Shown here in pieces: positions 42,105 to 51,346 of a stretch of DNA of 64,000 nucleotides. How positions within the stretch are numbered: the first letter of the stretch is position 1; each line of letters starts with the position of its first letter. Location of the stretch: the NCBI RefSeq assembly GCF_052113705.1, contig NZ_JBGQOG010000007.1:124001-188000 (forward strand), in the 5' to 3' direction. The notes below the pieces were generated by a model, which was not told where the DNA came from, searched no databases, and was given only the letters and a program-made list of their open reading frames with translations. Both the position numbers and the translations under genes were made by a program. Source of the stretch: JBGQOG01 sp052113705. Lineage in GTDB: Bacteria > Pseudomonadota > Alphaproteobacteria > Rhodobacterales > Rhodobacteraceae.

Positions 42105-43070
42105 TCAGCGCGCCAGCAGACTCCGCGCGGCGCGCAGGGCGGGGTCGATGATGCGCGCGACGAGTGGGATCAGGAGAAAGCCGAGCGCGAGGCCGAAAAT
42201 CCCGTCGAAGAAGGCGGTGACGGCCCAGGTGACGGCGCCGGGGAAATCCGGCAGGGCATGGGCGGCGGCCTCGGCCTGTGCCTCGATCCAATGGCCGGGC
42301 TGTGTGATTCCAAAGCTCTCCAGCCCATGCACCACGATCGAGCCGCCCACCCAGATCATCGCGGCCGTGCCCACGGCGGTCAGCGTGGTCAAAAAGCCCG
42401 GCATCACCCGCACGATGCCACGCCCCAACGCCCGCGTGGGTGCAAGCCGCCCGGCGCGCGCCAGCCAGAGACCCGCGTCATCCGCCTTCACGATCACCGC
42501 AACGCCGCCATAGACGAGCGCCGTGATCCCCACCGCCACCAGCGCCAGCGAGATCGCCTGCACCAGCACGCCCTGTTCGGGCAGGCTGGCCAGCGCAATC
42601 GTCATGATCTCGGCCGAGAGGATGAAATCGGTTTTGACCGCGCCCGCGACCTTCTCGGTCTCAAGATTGGCGGCGGTATCCGTCGCCGCGTCATGGCCAT
42701 CGGCATGGGCGGCAGAGGGGCGCAGAACATGCCAGACCTTTTCCGCCCCCTCAAAGCAGAGATAAAGCCCGCCCAGCATCAGGATCGGCGTGATCGCCCA
42801 GGGGGCGAAGGCCGACAGGAGCAGCGCCGCGGGCAAAAGGATCAGAAGTTTGTTGCGGATCGAGCCGAGGGCGATCTTGCCGACGATGGGCAATTCGCGG
42901 GCGGGGGCAAAGCCCTGCACATATTTCGGGGCGACAGCGGCATCGTCGATCACCGCACCTGCGGCCTTGGCCCCGGCCTTGGCCGCCTGCCCCGCGATAT
43001 CGTCGAGGCTGGTCGCCGCCACTTTGGCAATCGCCGCCACATCGTCCAGCAGTGCCAGCAATCCGCTCAT
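42105..43070 (-). CDS. DUF808 (YedI-like) inner membrane protein
   Basis: 321 residues from ATG 43070, AGGGA 6-8 bases upstream; a frame open further upstream is not protein-like. The start SGLLALLDDVAAIAKVAATSLDD is the family signature. Several membrane segments follow (about 73-93, 95-113, 165-190, 196-215, 235-260, 285-305). Function is unknown; members are common in proteobacteria. It lies on the opposite strand between the J-domain gene and cobS, divergent from cobS with 170 bases between the starts. Confidence 0.85.
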   Translation of the reverse strand: MSGLLALLDDVAAIAKVAATSLDDIAGQAAKAGAKAAGAVIDDAAVAPKYVQGFAPARELPIVGKIALGSIRNKLLILLPAALLLSAFAPWAITPILMLGGLYLCFEGAEKVWHVLRPSAAHADGHDAATDTAANLETEKVAGAVKTDFILSAEIMTIALASLPEQGVLVQAISLALVAVGITALVYGGVAVIVKADDAGLWLARAGRLAPTRALGRGIVRVMPGFLTTLTAVGTAAMIWVGGSIVVHGLESFGITQPGHWIEAQAEAAAHALPDFPGAVTWAVTAFFDGIFGLALGFLLIPLVARIIDPALRAARSLLAR

Positions 43071-43239
43071 TTCACGTCCCTTTGAATTGGCGCAGGCTAC
43101 CATGCCTTGCAGCGCCTGCAAGGCGCAACCCCGCCGCGCGCGCCGGGTTCCACCCTTCCCCTTGCACCCATCCGGGGAATGTTCCACAAATCCACCGATG
43201 GCGCCGCGAGGGGCGCAGCTCTGATGCAAGGCGAACGGC

Positions 43240-44214
43240 ATGTTGGAAATGAACGCGAAACCCACCGAAGAAATCTCGGTCCGCGATGTCTTTGGCATCG
43301 ACAGCGACATGAAGGTCAAGGGGTTCGCCGAACGCTCTGACCGCGTGCCCGATGCCGACAGCACCTATAAGTTTGATCCCGATACCACGCTCGCGATTCT
43401 GGCGGGCTTTGCCTATAACCGCCGGGTGATGATCCAGGGCTATCACGGCACCGGGAAATCCACCCATATCGAACAGGTGGCGAGCCGGTTGAACTGGCCC
43501 TGCGTGCGCGTCAACCTCGACAGCCATGTCAGCCGGATCGACCTGATCGGCAAAGACGCGATCAAGCTGGTGGATGGCAAACAGGTCACCGTTTTCCATG
43601 AGGGGATCCTGCCCTGGGCCCTGCGCAACCCGACCGCCATCGTCTTTGACGAATATGATGCGGGCCGCGCCGATGTGATGTTCGTGATCCAGCGCATTCT
43701 GGAAACCGACGGCAAGCTGACGCTGCTTGACCAGAACGAAGTGATCACGCCGAACCCGTATTTCCGCCTGTTCGCCACCGCGAACACGGTGGGTCTGGGC
43801 GATACCACCGGGCTTTATCACGGCACGCAGCAGATCAACCAAGGTCAGATGGACCGCTGGTCGCTGGTGGCCACGCTGAACTACCTCAGCCATGATGCGG
43901 AAACCGCGATCGTTTTGTCGAAGAACCCGCATTACAACACCGAGAAGGGCCGCAAGACGATTGGCCAGATGGTGACCGTGGCCGATCTGACCCGGACCGC
44001 TTTCATGAACGGCGATCTGTCGACCGTCATGTCGCCGCGCACCGTCATCGCCTGGGCGCAGAATGCCGAGATTTTCCGCAATGTCGGCTATGCGTTCCGC
44101 CTGACCTTCCTGAACAAATGCGATGAGCTGGAGCGGCAAACCGTCGCCGAGTTCTATCAGCGCCTGTTCGACGAGGAACTGCCCGAGTCGGCGGCCGCAC
44201 AAAGCATTCGATGA
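43240..44214 (+). CDS. cobS: Cobaltochelatase AAA subunit CobS
   Basis: 324 residues. CobS is the AAA+ ATPase partner of CobT in the aerobic cobaltochelatase that inserts cobalt into hydrogenobyrinate diamide with CobN. Walker A GYHGTGKS is at 67-74, Walker B lies in AIVFDEYDAG, and DLIGKDAIK and ATANTVGLGDTTGLYHGTQ are typical sensor segments. ATG 43240 has AAGGCGAA upstream; Met4 is a possible later start. The stop overlaps the start of the racemase-like gene (ATGA). cobN and the other cob genes are not in the window. Confidence 0.96.
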   Translation: MLEMNAKPTEEISVRDVFGIDSDMKVKGFAERSDRVPDADSTYKFDPDTTLAILAGFAYNRRVMIQGYHGTGKSTHIEQVASRLNWPCVRVNLDSHVSRIDLIGKDAIKLVDGKQVTVFHEGILPWALRNPTAIVFDEYDAGRADVMFVIQRILETDGKLTLLDQNEVITPNPYFRLFATANTVGLGDTTGLYHGTQQINQGQMDRWSLVATLNYLSHDAETAIVLSKNPHYNTEKGRKTIGQMVTVADLTRTAFMNGDLSTVMSPRTVIAWAQNAEIFRNVGYAFRLTFLNKCDELERQTVAEFYQRLFDEELPESAAAQSIR

Positions 44215-44939
44215 TGGCAGAGCGCGGCGGCACAAAAGGCGTTCATATCGGCCTGATCGGCGGTATTGGGGTGGCGGCCACATTGGTCTACTACCAGCGC
44301 CTTGCCGCCGCGGTTGCCGCCCGGGGGGCGACCATGCGGCTGACCCTCGCGCATGGCGATATCCAGACGCTGATCCGCCACAATCTGGCCGATGACCGCG
44401 CGGCACAGGCCCGCATCTTTGCCGATCTGACCGAGGGATTGGCGGCGGCGGGCTGCGATTGTGTGGCGCTGACCTCCATCGGTGCGCATTTCTGCGTGGA
44501 GGAATTCGCGGCTCTCTCAGCCCTGCCGGTGATCTCGGGCGTGGCGCCGCTGGATGCCTATTTCGCGGCGCAGGGGATTGGCAAAATCGGCCTTTTGGGC
44601 ACGCGGGGCGTGATGCGCAGCCAGCTCTATGGTCTGCTGCACCAGACGCAGGCGGTGGTGCTGGAGGATGAAATCGAACATCTGGGCCAGAGCTATCAGG
44701 ATCCGGCGGTCGCCGGGGAGTGCAGCGAAGAACAGCGCTATCTCTTTGTCGATGCCGGGCGCAGGATGGTCGAGGATCTGGGGGCCGAGGCCATTGTGCT
44801 GGCTGGCACCGATCTCAACCTCGCCTTTGACGGCGCCGACCCGGGCTATAACGTAATTGATGCATTGGATGTGCATGTCGCGGTGCTGGCGGATCTCGCC
44901 ACCGGACGGCGCAGCCTGCAAGAAACGGCGATGACATGA
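44211..44939 (+). CDS. Aspartate/glutamate racemase-fold protein without catalytic cysteines
   Basis: 242 residues. The fold is clear: HIGLIGGIGVAATLVYYQRL at the N-terminus and AIVLAGTDLNLAF near the C-terminus match the two pseudo-symmetric halves of Asp/Glu racemases. The catalytic Cys of the first half (normally CNTAH) is Ser here (LTSIGAH), and the second (normally GCTE) is Gly (AGTD). With both cysteines gone, two-base racemisation is unlikely. The gene is wedged between cobS and cobT with 4-base overlaps on each side, so its product is made with the chelatase. It may be a binding or regulatory protein. Codon use is like its neighbours. Confidence 0.85.
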   Translation: MMAERGGTKGVHIGLIGGIGVAATLVYYQRLAAAVAARGATMRLTLAHGDIQTLIRHNLADDRAAQARIFADLTEGLAAAGCDCVALTSIGAHFCVEEFAALSALPVISGVAPLDAYFAAQGIGKIGLLGTRGVMRSQLYGLLHQTQAVVLEDEIEHLGQSYQDPAVAGECSEEQRYLFVDAGRRMVEDLGAEAIVLAGTDLNLAFDGADPGYNVIDALDVHVAVLADLATGRRSLQETAMT

Positions 44940-46810
44940 GTAAACCCAGCGACAACCCCGCCGATCCGTTCAAAAAGGCACTGGCCGAGGCGACCAAGTC
45001 GATGGCCAAGGATGCCGATCTGACGGTCAACTTTTCGGTCGACCCGCCGGGGCTGGCGGGCGATGTCATGCGCCTGCCGCAGGTCAGCCGCCGGATGACG
45101 CGGGACGAGGTGCTGCTCGCGCGCGGCACCGCCGATTCCTATGCGATGCGGCTGCGCCACCATGATGATGCCACGGCCCGCCGCTATGCGCCGCAGGGGC
45201 AGATGGCGCTTGATCTTTATGAGGCGATGGAAGCCGCGCGCTGCGAAGCGCTGGGTGCGCGCGACATGCCGGGCACGCTGACCAATACCGATGCGAAAAT
45301 CGCGCATGATGCGGCCCGCAAGGGCTATGGTCAGGTGCGCAGCCAGTCCGAGGCCCCCTTGTCGGTGGCGGCGGGTTATCTCGTGCGGCATCTGGCGACC
45401 GGGCGCCCCCTGCCCGCCGATGCGGCGAATGTGATGGAGCTCTGGCGGCCCTTCATCGAACAGCAGGCCGGCGGCACGCTGGAAAACCTCGACCATGTGC
45501 TGGCCGATCAGGCAGCTTTCGCACGGCTCGCCCGCAAGATGATCGCGGATCTTGGCTACGGCGACCAGCTGGGCGAAGACCCCGATCAGCAGGACGAAGA
45601 AGCGGGCGATCAGGCGGAGACCGACGACGAGGAAGAAGCCGGCGACAATCAGGGCCGCGAGGATCAGCAGGAAGACGAAAGCGACGCCAGCGCCGAACGC
45701 TCTCAGGAAGAGCAGCAGGATCAGTCGCAGGCGCAGGTCAGCATGGATGATCTGGCCGATCAGGAGGCCTCGGATGAGGCCGAGATGCCCGAGGCCGAGC
45801 AGCCGCAGGAGATGCCGCCCCCCGCGCCGCATTCCGGCGCCGATCCGCATTACAAGGTGTTCTCCACCGCCAATGACGAGGAGATCCGCGCCGAGGATCT
45901 GGCCGAACCTGCCGAGCTGGAGCGTCTGCGCGCCTATCTCGACCAGCAGCTCGAGCCGCTGAAAGGCGCTGTCAGCCGTCTGGCCAACAAATTGCAACGC
46001 CGCCTGCAGGCGCAGCAGAACCGCTCATGGGAGTTCGACCTCGAAGAGGGCGTGCTCGATGCCGGGCGGCTGGCCCGTGTGGTCGCCAACCCGACGACGC
46101 CCCTCTCGTTCAAGATCGAGAAGGACACCGAGTTCCGCGACACGGTGGTCACCCTGCTGATCGACAATTCCGGCTCGATGCGCGGGCGCCCGATCTCGAT
46201 CGCGGCGATCTGCGCCGATGTGCTGGCGCGCACGCTGGAACGCTGCTCGGTCAAGGTCGAGATCCTCGGCTTTACCACCCGCGCCTGGAAGGGCGGCCAG
46301 AGCCGCGAGAAATGGCTGGCCGAGGGACGCCCGCAACAGCCGGGCCGTCTGAACGATCTGCGCCACATCATCTATAAATCCGCCGATTCTCCGATGCGGC
46401 GGACCCGGACCAATCTGGGGCTGATGATGAAAGAGGGCCTGCTGAAAGAGAACATCGACGGCGAGGCGCTGGAATGGGCGCATAAGCGCATGCTGGTGCG
46501 GCCCGAGGCGCGCAAGATCATGATGGTGATCTCGGATGGCGCCCCGGTCGATGACAGCACGCTCTCGGTCAACCCCGCGAATTATCTCGAGAAACACCTG
46601 CGCGATGTGATCGCCATGGTCGAGAAACGCCGCGCGGTGGAACTGATTGCCATCGGCATCGGCCATGATGTGACGCGCTATTACCAGCGCGCCGTCACCA
46701 TCACCGATGTCGAGCAACTGGCAGGTGCGATGACCGAGCAATTGGCGAGCCTGTTTGATTCCGACCCGCGCGCCCGCGCCCGCTTCAAAGGCATCCGGAA
46801 GGCCAGCTGA
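44936..46810 (+). CDS. cobT: Cobaltochelatase VWA subunit CobT
   Basis: 624 residues, normal for CobT. The middle (about 205-300) is a strongly acidic Glu/Asp/Gln linker. Residues 400-610 form the von Willebrand A domain with the MIDAS motif DNSGSMRG, later Thr (RTRTNLG) and Asp (VISDGAPVDD). CobT and CobS form a ring complex that drives cobalt insertion by CobN. The start overlaps the racemase-like gene by 4 bases, and the stop overlaps the next gene by one base (TGATG), so translation is coupled throughout. Confidence 0.96.
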   Translation: MSKPSDNPADPFKKALAEATKSMAKDADLTVNFSVDPPGLAGDVMRLPQVSRRMTRDEVLLARGTADSYAMRLRHHDDATARRYAPQGQMALDLYEAMEAARCEALGARDMPGTLTNTDAKIAHDAARKGYGQVRSQSEAPLSVAAGYLVRHLATGRPLPADAANVMELWRPFIEQQAGGTLENLDHVLADQAAFARLARKMIADLGYGDQLGEDPDQQDEEAGDQAETDDEEEAGDNQGREDQQEDESDASAERSQEEQQDQSQAQVSMDDLADQEASDEAEMPEAEQPQEMPPPAPHSGADPHYKVFSTANDEEIRAEDLAEPAELERLRAYLDQQLEPLKGAVSRLANKLQRRLQAQQNRSWEFDLEEGVLDAGRLARVVANPTTPLSFKIEKDTEFRDTVVTLLIDNSGSMRGRPISIAAICADVLARTLERCSVKVEILGFTTRAWKGGQSREKWLAEGRPQQPGRLNDLRHIIYKSADSPMRRTRTNLGLMMKEGLLKENIDGEALEWAHKRMLVRPEARKIMMVISDGAPVDDSTLSVNPANYLEKHLRDVIAMVEKRRAVELIAIGIGHDVTRYYQRAVTITDVEQLAGAMTEQLASLFDSDPRARARFKGIRKAS

Positions 46811-48612
46811 TGTATCAAAGCTTTGACGCCCCCACCCGGCCGCAGGATGGTCCGCCCCGGCTGGCCGCGCTGCGCCGCGAACTGGTGGCGGAAGAGCTGG
46901 CGGGGTTCTTCATCCCCCGCGCCGATGCGCATCAGGGCGAATATGTCGCCCCCTGCGATGAGCGCCTCTCTTGGCTGACCGGCTTTACCGGCTCGGCGGG
47001 GTTCTGCATCGCGCTGGCCGACCGGGCCGGGGTGTTCATCGACGGGCGCTACCGCGTGCAGGTCAAGGATCAGGTTGCACCTGAGTTCACCCCCGTGCCC
47101 TGGCCTGAAGTGAAACCCGGCCCCTGGCTGCGCGAGGCCCTGCCCGAGGGGGGCCGCATCGGCTTTGATCCTTGGCTGCACACCTCCTCTGAGATTGCGG
47201 CGATTGAGGCATCTTTGCACGGCTCTGGCGTGACGCTGGTGCCGGTGACCAATCTGGTGGACCGCATTTGGGCCGAACGCCCCGCGCCGCCCGCCACACC
47301 GGCCCGCGTGCATCCAATTGAATTTGCCGGTGAAAGCAGTGCCAGCAAACGCGCGCGTCTGGCGTCCGACATCAGCAGCGCCGGGCAGAAGGCGGCGGTG
47401 CTCAGCCTGACGGATTCGCTCTGCTGGCTCCTGAACATCCGCGGCGGCGACATTGCCCGCAACCCGGTGGTGCAGGCCTTCGGGATTTTGCACGACGACG
47501 GGCGCTTGCAGCTTTTTGCCGATCCCGCGAAATTTGACGCGGAGCTGCGCGCGCATCTGGGGCCGGAGGTGACACTGGCCCCGATGGCGGATTTCGCCGC
47601 TGCCCTCGCGGCGCTGACGGGTCCGGTGCGGGTCGATCCGGCCAGCGCGCCGCTGGCGGTGGAACAGATCCTGCGGGCGGCTGAGGTTGAGATCCGTGCC
47701 GCCGAAGACCCCTGCATCCTGCCCAAAGCCCGCAAGAATGCCGCCGAAGTGGCGGGCATGCAGGCCGCGCATCTGCGCGACGGCGCGGCGATGGTGGAAT
47801 TCCTCGCCTGGCTCGATGCCGAGGCGCCGAAGGGCGGCCTGACCGAGATTGACGTGGTGCGCGCGCTGGAAAATTTTCGCCGCGCCGACAATGCCTTGCG
47901 CGAAATCAGCTTTGACACCATCTGCGGCGCGGGCCCGCATGGCGCCATCGTGCATTACCGGGTGACCGAGGGGAGCAACCGCGCGGTGACGCCGGGGGAG
48001 CTCTTGTTGGTCGACAGCGGCGGGCAGTATCTTGACGGCACCACCGACATCACCCGCACCGTCGCCGTGGGGCCCGCCCCCGAGGCGGCCAAGGGGCCGT
48101 TTACCCGCGTGCTGCAGGGCATGATCGCACTCAGCCGGGCGCGCTGGCCGCAGGGCCTTGCCGGGCGTGATCTCGATGCGCTGGCGCGCTATCCCCTGTG
48201 GCTGGCGGGGATGGATTACGACCATGGCACCGGCCATGGCGTGGGCGCCTATCTTTGCGTGCATGAGGGGCCCGCGCGGTTCTCGCGCGCCTCGGCCGTG
48301 CCGCTGGAAGCGGGGATGATCCTGTCGAATGAGCCGGGATATTACCGCGAGGGGGCCTTTGGCATCCGCATCGAAAACCTCGTGCTTGTGGAGGCGGCCC
48401 CGGATCTGCCCGGGGCGGACGCGCGCAAGATGCTCAGCCTGCGCGGGCTGACCTATGTGCCCATCGACCGCCGCCTGATCGATCGCAGCCTGATGTCACC
48501 CGCCGAGATTGGCTGGCTGAACGCCTATCACGCCGAGACGCGGGCGCTGATCAGTCCCCGGGTCTCGGATGCGGCACGGCTTTGGCTGGAGGCGGCAACT
48601 GAACCGCTCTGA
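46810..48612 (+). CDS. Xaa-Pro aminopeptidase (M24B family)
   Basis: 600 residues, the long form with two creatinase-like N-terminal domains (about 10-300) and the pita-bread catalytic domain (about 310-535), then a C-terminal extension. Dimetal ligands: two Asp in LLLVDSGGQYLDGTTDITRT, His in GTGHGVGAYLCVHEGP, and Glu in LSNEPGYYREG and IRIENLVLV. It removes N-terminal residues that precede proline. The ATG overlaps the cobT stop (TGATG), placing it at the end of the cobS-cobT unit, though no metabolic link is apparent. No signal peptide. Confidence 0.95.
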   Translation: MYQSFDAPTRPQDGPPRLAALRRELVAEELAGFFIPRADAHQGEYVAPCDERLSWLTGFTGSAGFCIALADRAGVFIDGRYRVQVKDQVAPEFTPVPWPEVKPGPWLREALPEGGRIGFDPWLHTSSEIAAIEASLHGSGVTLVPVTNLVDRIWAERPAPPATPARVHPIEFAGESSASKRARLASDISSAGQKAAVLSLTDSLCWLLNIRGGDIARNPVVQAFGILHDDGRLQLFADPAKFDAELRAHLGPEVTLAPMADFAAALAALTGPVRVDPASAPLAVEQILRAAEVEIRAAEDPCILPKARKNAAEVAGMQAAHLRDGAAMVEFLAWLDAEAPKGGLTEIDVVRALENFRRADNALREISFDTICGAGPHGAIVHYRVTEGSNRAVTPGELLLVDSGGQYLDGTTDITRTVAVGPAPEAAKGPFTRVLQGMIALSRARWPQGLAGRDLDALARYPLWLAGMDYDHGTGHGVGAYLCVHEGPARFSRASAVPLEAGMILSNEPGYYREGAFGIRIENLVLVEAAPDLPGADARKMLSLRGLTYVPIDRRLIDRSLMSPAEIGWLNAYHAETRALISPRVSDAARLWLEAATEPL

Positions 48613-48715
48613 ACCCTGCCCGTGACCCGCCCGCCGGGTTGCGCGCAAGGCCCTGCAGATCAGACGCTTTGACATCCCGATGCTGCATGTGCGAAAGTCA
48701 CCGCGCAAGACGACC

Positions 48716-48732
48716 GCATGTCTTTGACATGC
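48716..48732. promoter_or_regulatory. Short inverted repeat before the DUF427 gene
   Basis: GCATGTC (48716-48722) and GACATGC (48726-48732) are exact inverted repeats with a TTT spacer, about 70 bases before ATG 48802. TTGACA overlaps the right arm (48724-48729), and another TTTGACAT lies at 48668, so the dyad may sit on a promoter. No operator family assigned. Confidence 0.35.
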
Positions 48733-48801
48733 AGTTGTTACGCACTCCCGCGATACCCTCGGATCCAAGGCCCCTTCGCGGGCCATGAAAGGAGAGCGAC
48801 C

Positions 48802-49143
48802 ATGCCCGAAAGATTCAACATTCGCCCGGCTGACGGGGTTTGGGTCGTCCGTGCAGGCGGCGCCGTCTTGGGCGAAACCGCCCATGCGCTGGAACTGACC
48901 GAGCCGGACGGCCAACCGATGATCTATTTCCCGCAAGAAGATGTGGCGATGGCCTTTCTCGACACGTCGGATGACCGCAGCGATTGCCTCTACCGCGGCA
49001 CGACGCAGCATTACCACATCATCGCCAAAAGCGGCCCGATCCGCAACGCGGCCCAAAGCTATCCCGACCCGCGCCCGGGGTTTGAGCGCATCCGCGACCA
49101 TATCGCCTTTCTGCCGGGTCTGGTGACGCTGGAGCGGGTCTGA
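48802..49143 (+). CDS. DUF427 family protein
   Basis: 113 residues from ATG 48802 with AAAGGAGA at 48788-48795, which fixes the start; longer frames lack a ribosome site. The family signature is clear: VWVVRAGGAVLGETAHALELTE at the start, then VIYFP-like MIYFPQEDVAM and the Tyr/His segment TTQHYHI. It folds as a small beta barrel. Function unknown; homologues are widespread small cytoplasmic proteins. Alone in its unit. Confidence 0.85.
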   Translation: MPERFNIRPADGVWVVRAGGAVLGETAHALELTEPDGQPMIYFPQEDVAMAFLDTSDDRSDCLYRGTTQHYHIIAKSGPIRNAAQSYPDPRPGFERIRDHIAFLPGLVTLERV

Positions 49144-49447
49144 CCCTCCCTCAGGGCCGTTACGCGGCCCCGACGCCCCGCACCCGGCATGGTACCCCCT
49201 GCCAGAGGCCGCGCGCGGGGCCGCCATACGCACTGAGCCGCACCATAGGCAAAGCCCCCGCGCCCCCTTCGGCAAGAACCTGCGCAAGCCTCGGCAGAAT
49301 TGCGGCCTGCGGCGCGGGCTGCGCGGTTGTGAACGCCCGCGCGGAGCGATAAGAGTCTTGCACCCGCTGCGGTCTTTGCGTTTTGGCGCCGGTTCCGGCC
49401 GACCTGCTGCGCGGCACCGAAACACGCAAGCGGTTGAGGAGACACCG
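49144..49447. other. Intergenic region before the GlcD-like gene
   Basis: About 300 bases after the DUF427 stop. GGGGCCG and CGGCC repeats near 49156-49240 may form weak hairpins, but no T run follows. No RNA gene was recognised. The region should contain the promoter of the flavoprotein unit that starts after the small frame at 49448. Confidence 0.35.
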
Positions 49448-49561
49448 ATGCCCCCGATCGTCGACCACCGCCGGGGACTGCGGCGCTGTCCGCAGCTCAG
49501 AACATGCGCGGCGCACCGGCCCCCCGCAGCCAGCACAATGGGGGGCACCTATGGCTTTTGA
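49448..49561 (+). CDS. Possible 37-residue leader peptide overlapping the GlcD-like start
   Basis: ATG 49448 has an excellent ribosome site (GAGGAG, 49436-49441, 6-base spacing), better than that of the following gene. The frame codes 37 residues rich in Arg, Pro and His (HRRGLRRCPQLR) and stops at 49559-49561, 11 bases into the GlcD-like coding region. Termination there would place ribosomes on the ATG 49551, so this could be a translational-coupling or leader peptide. No homologue is known to me, and the composition is also what random GC-rich sequence would give. Confidence 0.35.
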   Translation: MPPIVDHRRGLRRCPQLRTCAAHRPPAASTMGGTYGF

Positions 49562-50936
49562 TGCAGTGATCGCGGCGCTGACCGCCCTGTTGGGCGACCG
49601 GCTCAGCCGCAGCGCCGGGGATCTGGCGCAGCATGGCGCCAGTGAAACCTGGTATCCCGCCACCCCGCCCGAGGCGGTGGCCTTTCCCGAAACCACCGCC
49701 GAAGTGGCCGAGATCCTGCGGCTCTGCCATGCCGCGGGCTGTCCGGTGGTGGGCTGGGGGGCGGGCACCTCGCTCGAGGCGAATGCTCTGGCGACCGAAG
49801 GGGGCATCACCGTCGATTTCGCCCGCATGAACCGGGTGCTAGAGGTCGATGCCGAGAACCGTCTGGTGGTGGTGCAGCCGGGGCTGACGCGGATTGCGCT
49901 GAACACCGAATTGCGCGCCACCGGCCTGTTCTTTCCGGTCGATCCCGGCGCGGATGCGAGCCTGGGCGGCATGGCGGCCACCCGGGCCTCGGGCACCACC
50001 ACCGTCCGCTATGGCTCGATGCGCGACAATGTGGCGGCGCTGGAGGTGGTACTGGCCGATGGCCGCGTGATCCGCACCGGCAGCCGGGCGGCGAAATCGG
50101 CGGCGGGCTATGATCTGACCGCGCTGATGATCGGCTCGGAAGGCACGTTGGGGCTGATCACCGAGCTGACCCTGCGTCTGCACGGCCAGCCCGAGGCGAT
50201 CACCGCCGGAATCTGCGCCTTTGACACGCTGGAGGCGGCGGTGGACTGCGTGCAGATTACCATCCAGATGGGCATTCCGATGGCGCGGATCGAATTTGTC
50301 GATGCCGAAGTGGCACGGGTCTTTAATGCCACCTCAGGTGCGGGCATGCCGGAAAAGCCGCATTTGCTGATTGAATTCAACGGCTCGGAACGCGGCGTTG
50401 CCGAAGATGCCGCGCGTTTCGCCGAAGTGGTCACTGAGATGGGCGGCGCGGAATTCACCTGGGCCTCCACCACCGAAGACCGCAACCGGCTGTGGAAGAT
50501 GCGGCACGGGGCCTATACCGCCTGCCTCGCCGCCCGCCCGGGCAGCACGGCCGTGGTGACCGATGTCTGCGTGCCGATCGCGCATCTCGCCGCCGTGGTG
50601 GCCGAAACCCGCGCCGATATTGATGCCGAAAGGCTGATCGGCCCGATCCTCGGCCATGTCGGCGACGGCAATTTCCACGCCATTCTGATGGTCAACCGCG
50701 AGGATCAGGGCGAGCTTGCCCGCGCCAAGGCCCTCGCGGGGCGGATGGCCGAGCGGGCGCTGGCCTATCGCGGCACGATCACCGGCGAGCATGGCATCGG
50801 CCTGGGCAAGCGCGGCTATATGGCGCGCGAACATGGCGAGGGCTGGCAGGTGATGGGCCAGCTGAAGGCGGCGCTCGATCCGAAAAACATCCTCAACCCC
50901 GGGAAAGTCGTTCCCGATCAGGAGCCTATCCTATGA
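49551..50936 (+). CDS. GlcD-like FAD-linked oxidase (glycolate or D-lactate dehydrogenase family)
   Basis: 461 residues from ATG 49551. FAD-binding type 4 domain at about 35-215 (CPVVGWGAGTSLEAN and VDPGADASLGGMAATRASG bind the flavin), then the FAD-linked oxidase C-terminal domain with the metal/substrate motif GHVGDGNFH and GTITGEHGIGLGKRGY. Such enzymes oxidise alpha-hydroxy acids such as D-lactate, glycolate or D-2-hydroxyglutarate and pass electrons on. GlcE and GlcF are absent, so a single-subunit D-lactate dehydrogenase type is more likely than glycolate oxidase. The stop overlaps a SnoaL-like gene by 4 bases. A strong ribosome site lies upstream, used by a small frame. Confidence 0.9.
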   Translation: MAFDAVIAALTALLGDRLSRSAGDLAQHGASETWYPATPPEAVAFPETTAEVAEILRLCHAAGCPVVGWGAGTSLEANALATEGGITVDFARMNRVLEVDAENRLVVVQPGLTRIALNTELRATGLFFPVDPGADASLGGMAATRASGTTTVRYGSMRDNVAALEVVLADGRVIRTGSRAAKSAAGYDLTALMIGSEGTLGLITELTLRLHGQPEAITAGICAFDTLEAAVDCVQITIQMGIPMARIEFVDAEVARVFNATSGAGMPEKPHLLIEFNGSERGVAEDAARFAEVVTEMGGAEFTWASTTEDRNRLWKMRHGAYTACLAARPGSTAVVTDVCVPIAHLAAVVAETRADIDAERLIGPILGHVGDGNFHAILMVNREDQGELARAKALAGRMAERALAYRGTITGEHGIGLGKRGYMAREHGEGWQVMGQLKAALDPKNILNPGKVVPDQEPIL

Positions 50937-51322
50937 CGCTCGCAACCCCTGCTGATCTGACGCGCGCTTTCGCCACCGGATGGGGCGCGCGGGATGCGCG
51001 CGGCCTGTCCGAATTGTTCTCGAATGATGCCGATTTCCTGTCGCTGACCGGCGGCGTGGCCGAAAGCCGGAGCGAGATTGCCGAGCTGTTGGCGGGCGAG
51101 CTGGCGGGCGCTTTCTCCCGCGCGCGGCTGGTCACCGGCAAGACCAAGCTGCGCCCGCTCGGGCCGAATGTGGCGGTGCTGACCCAGCGTTTCGTGCTCT
51201 CGGGGATCGTGCATGCCGATGGCTCGGATGCGGGGCGCGTCGGCGCGGTGCTGGTGGCGGTGATGGCCGCCACCCAGACCGGCTGGGAGATTGTCAACGC
51301 GCAGTTCGTGGCTGAGGGCTGA
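50933..51322 (+). CDS. SnoaL-like / SgcJ-EcaC family protein
   Basis: 129 residues, start overlapping the GlcD-like stop (ATGA). The pattern is the NTF2-like cone fold: DLTRAFATGWGARDARGLSELFSNDADFLSLTGG at the N-terminus, with central helices and a strand-rich end (GWEIVNAQFVAEG). These proteins bind small molecules or act as accessory enzymes. Translational coupling to the flavoprotein suggests a shared pathway. No catalytic residues can be assigned. Confidence 0.8.
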   Translation: MTLATPADLTRAFATGWGARDARGLSELFSNDADFLSLTGGVAESRSEIAELLAGELAGAFSRARLVTGKTKLRPLGPNVAVLTQRFVLSGIVHADGSDAGRVGAVLVAVMAATQTGWEIVNAQFVAEG

Positions 51323-51346
51323 GGGCGGGGACAGCCCCCGCCCCTG

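Noticed and set aside
43071..43239. Cobalamin riboswitch before cobS
   Set aside because: The spacer is only 169 bases and shows none of the conserved B12-box sequence. Aerobic chelatase genes at this locus need not be riboswitch-controlled.
49160..50002. 280-codon minus-strand frame over the GlcD-like gene start
   Set aside because: It lies antisense to the conserved FAD-binding domain and has no recognisable fold.
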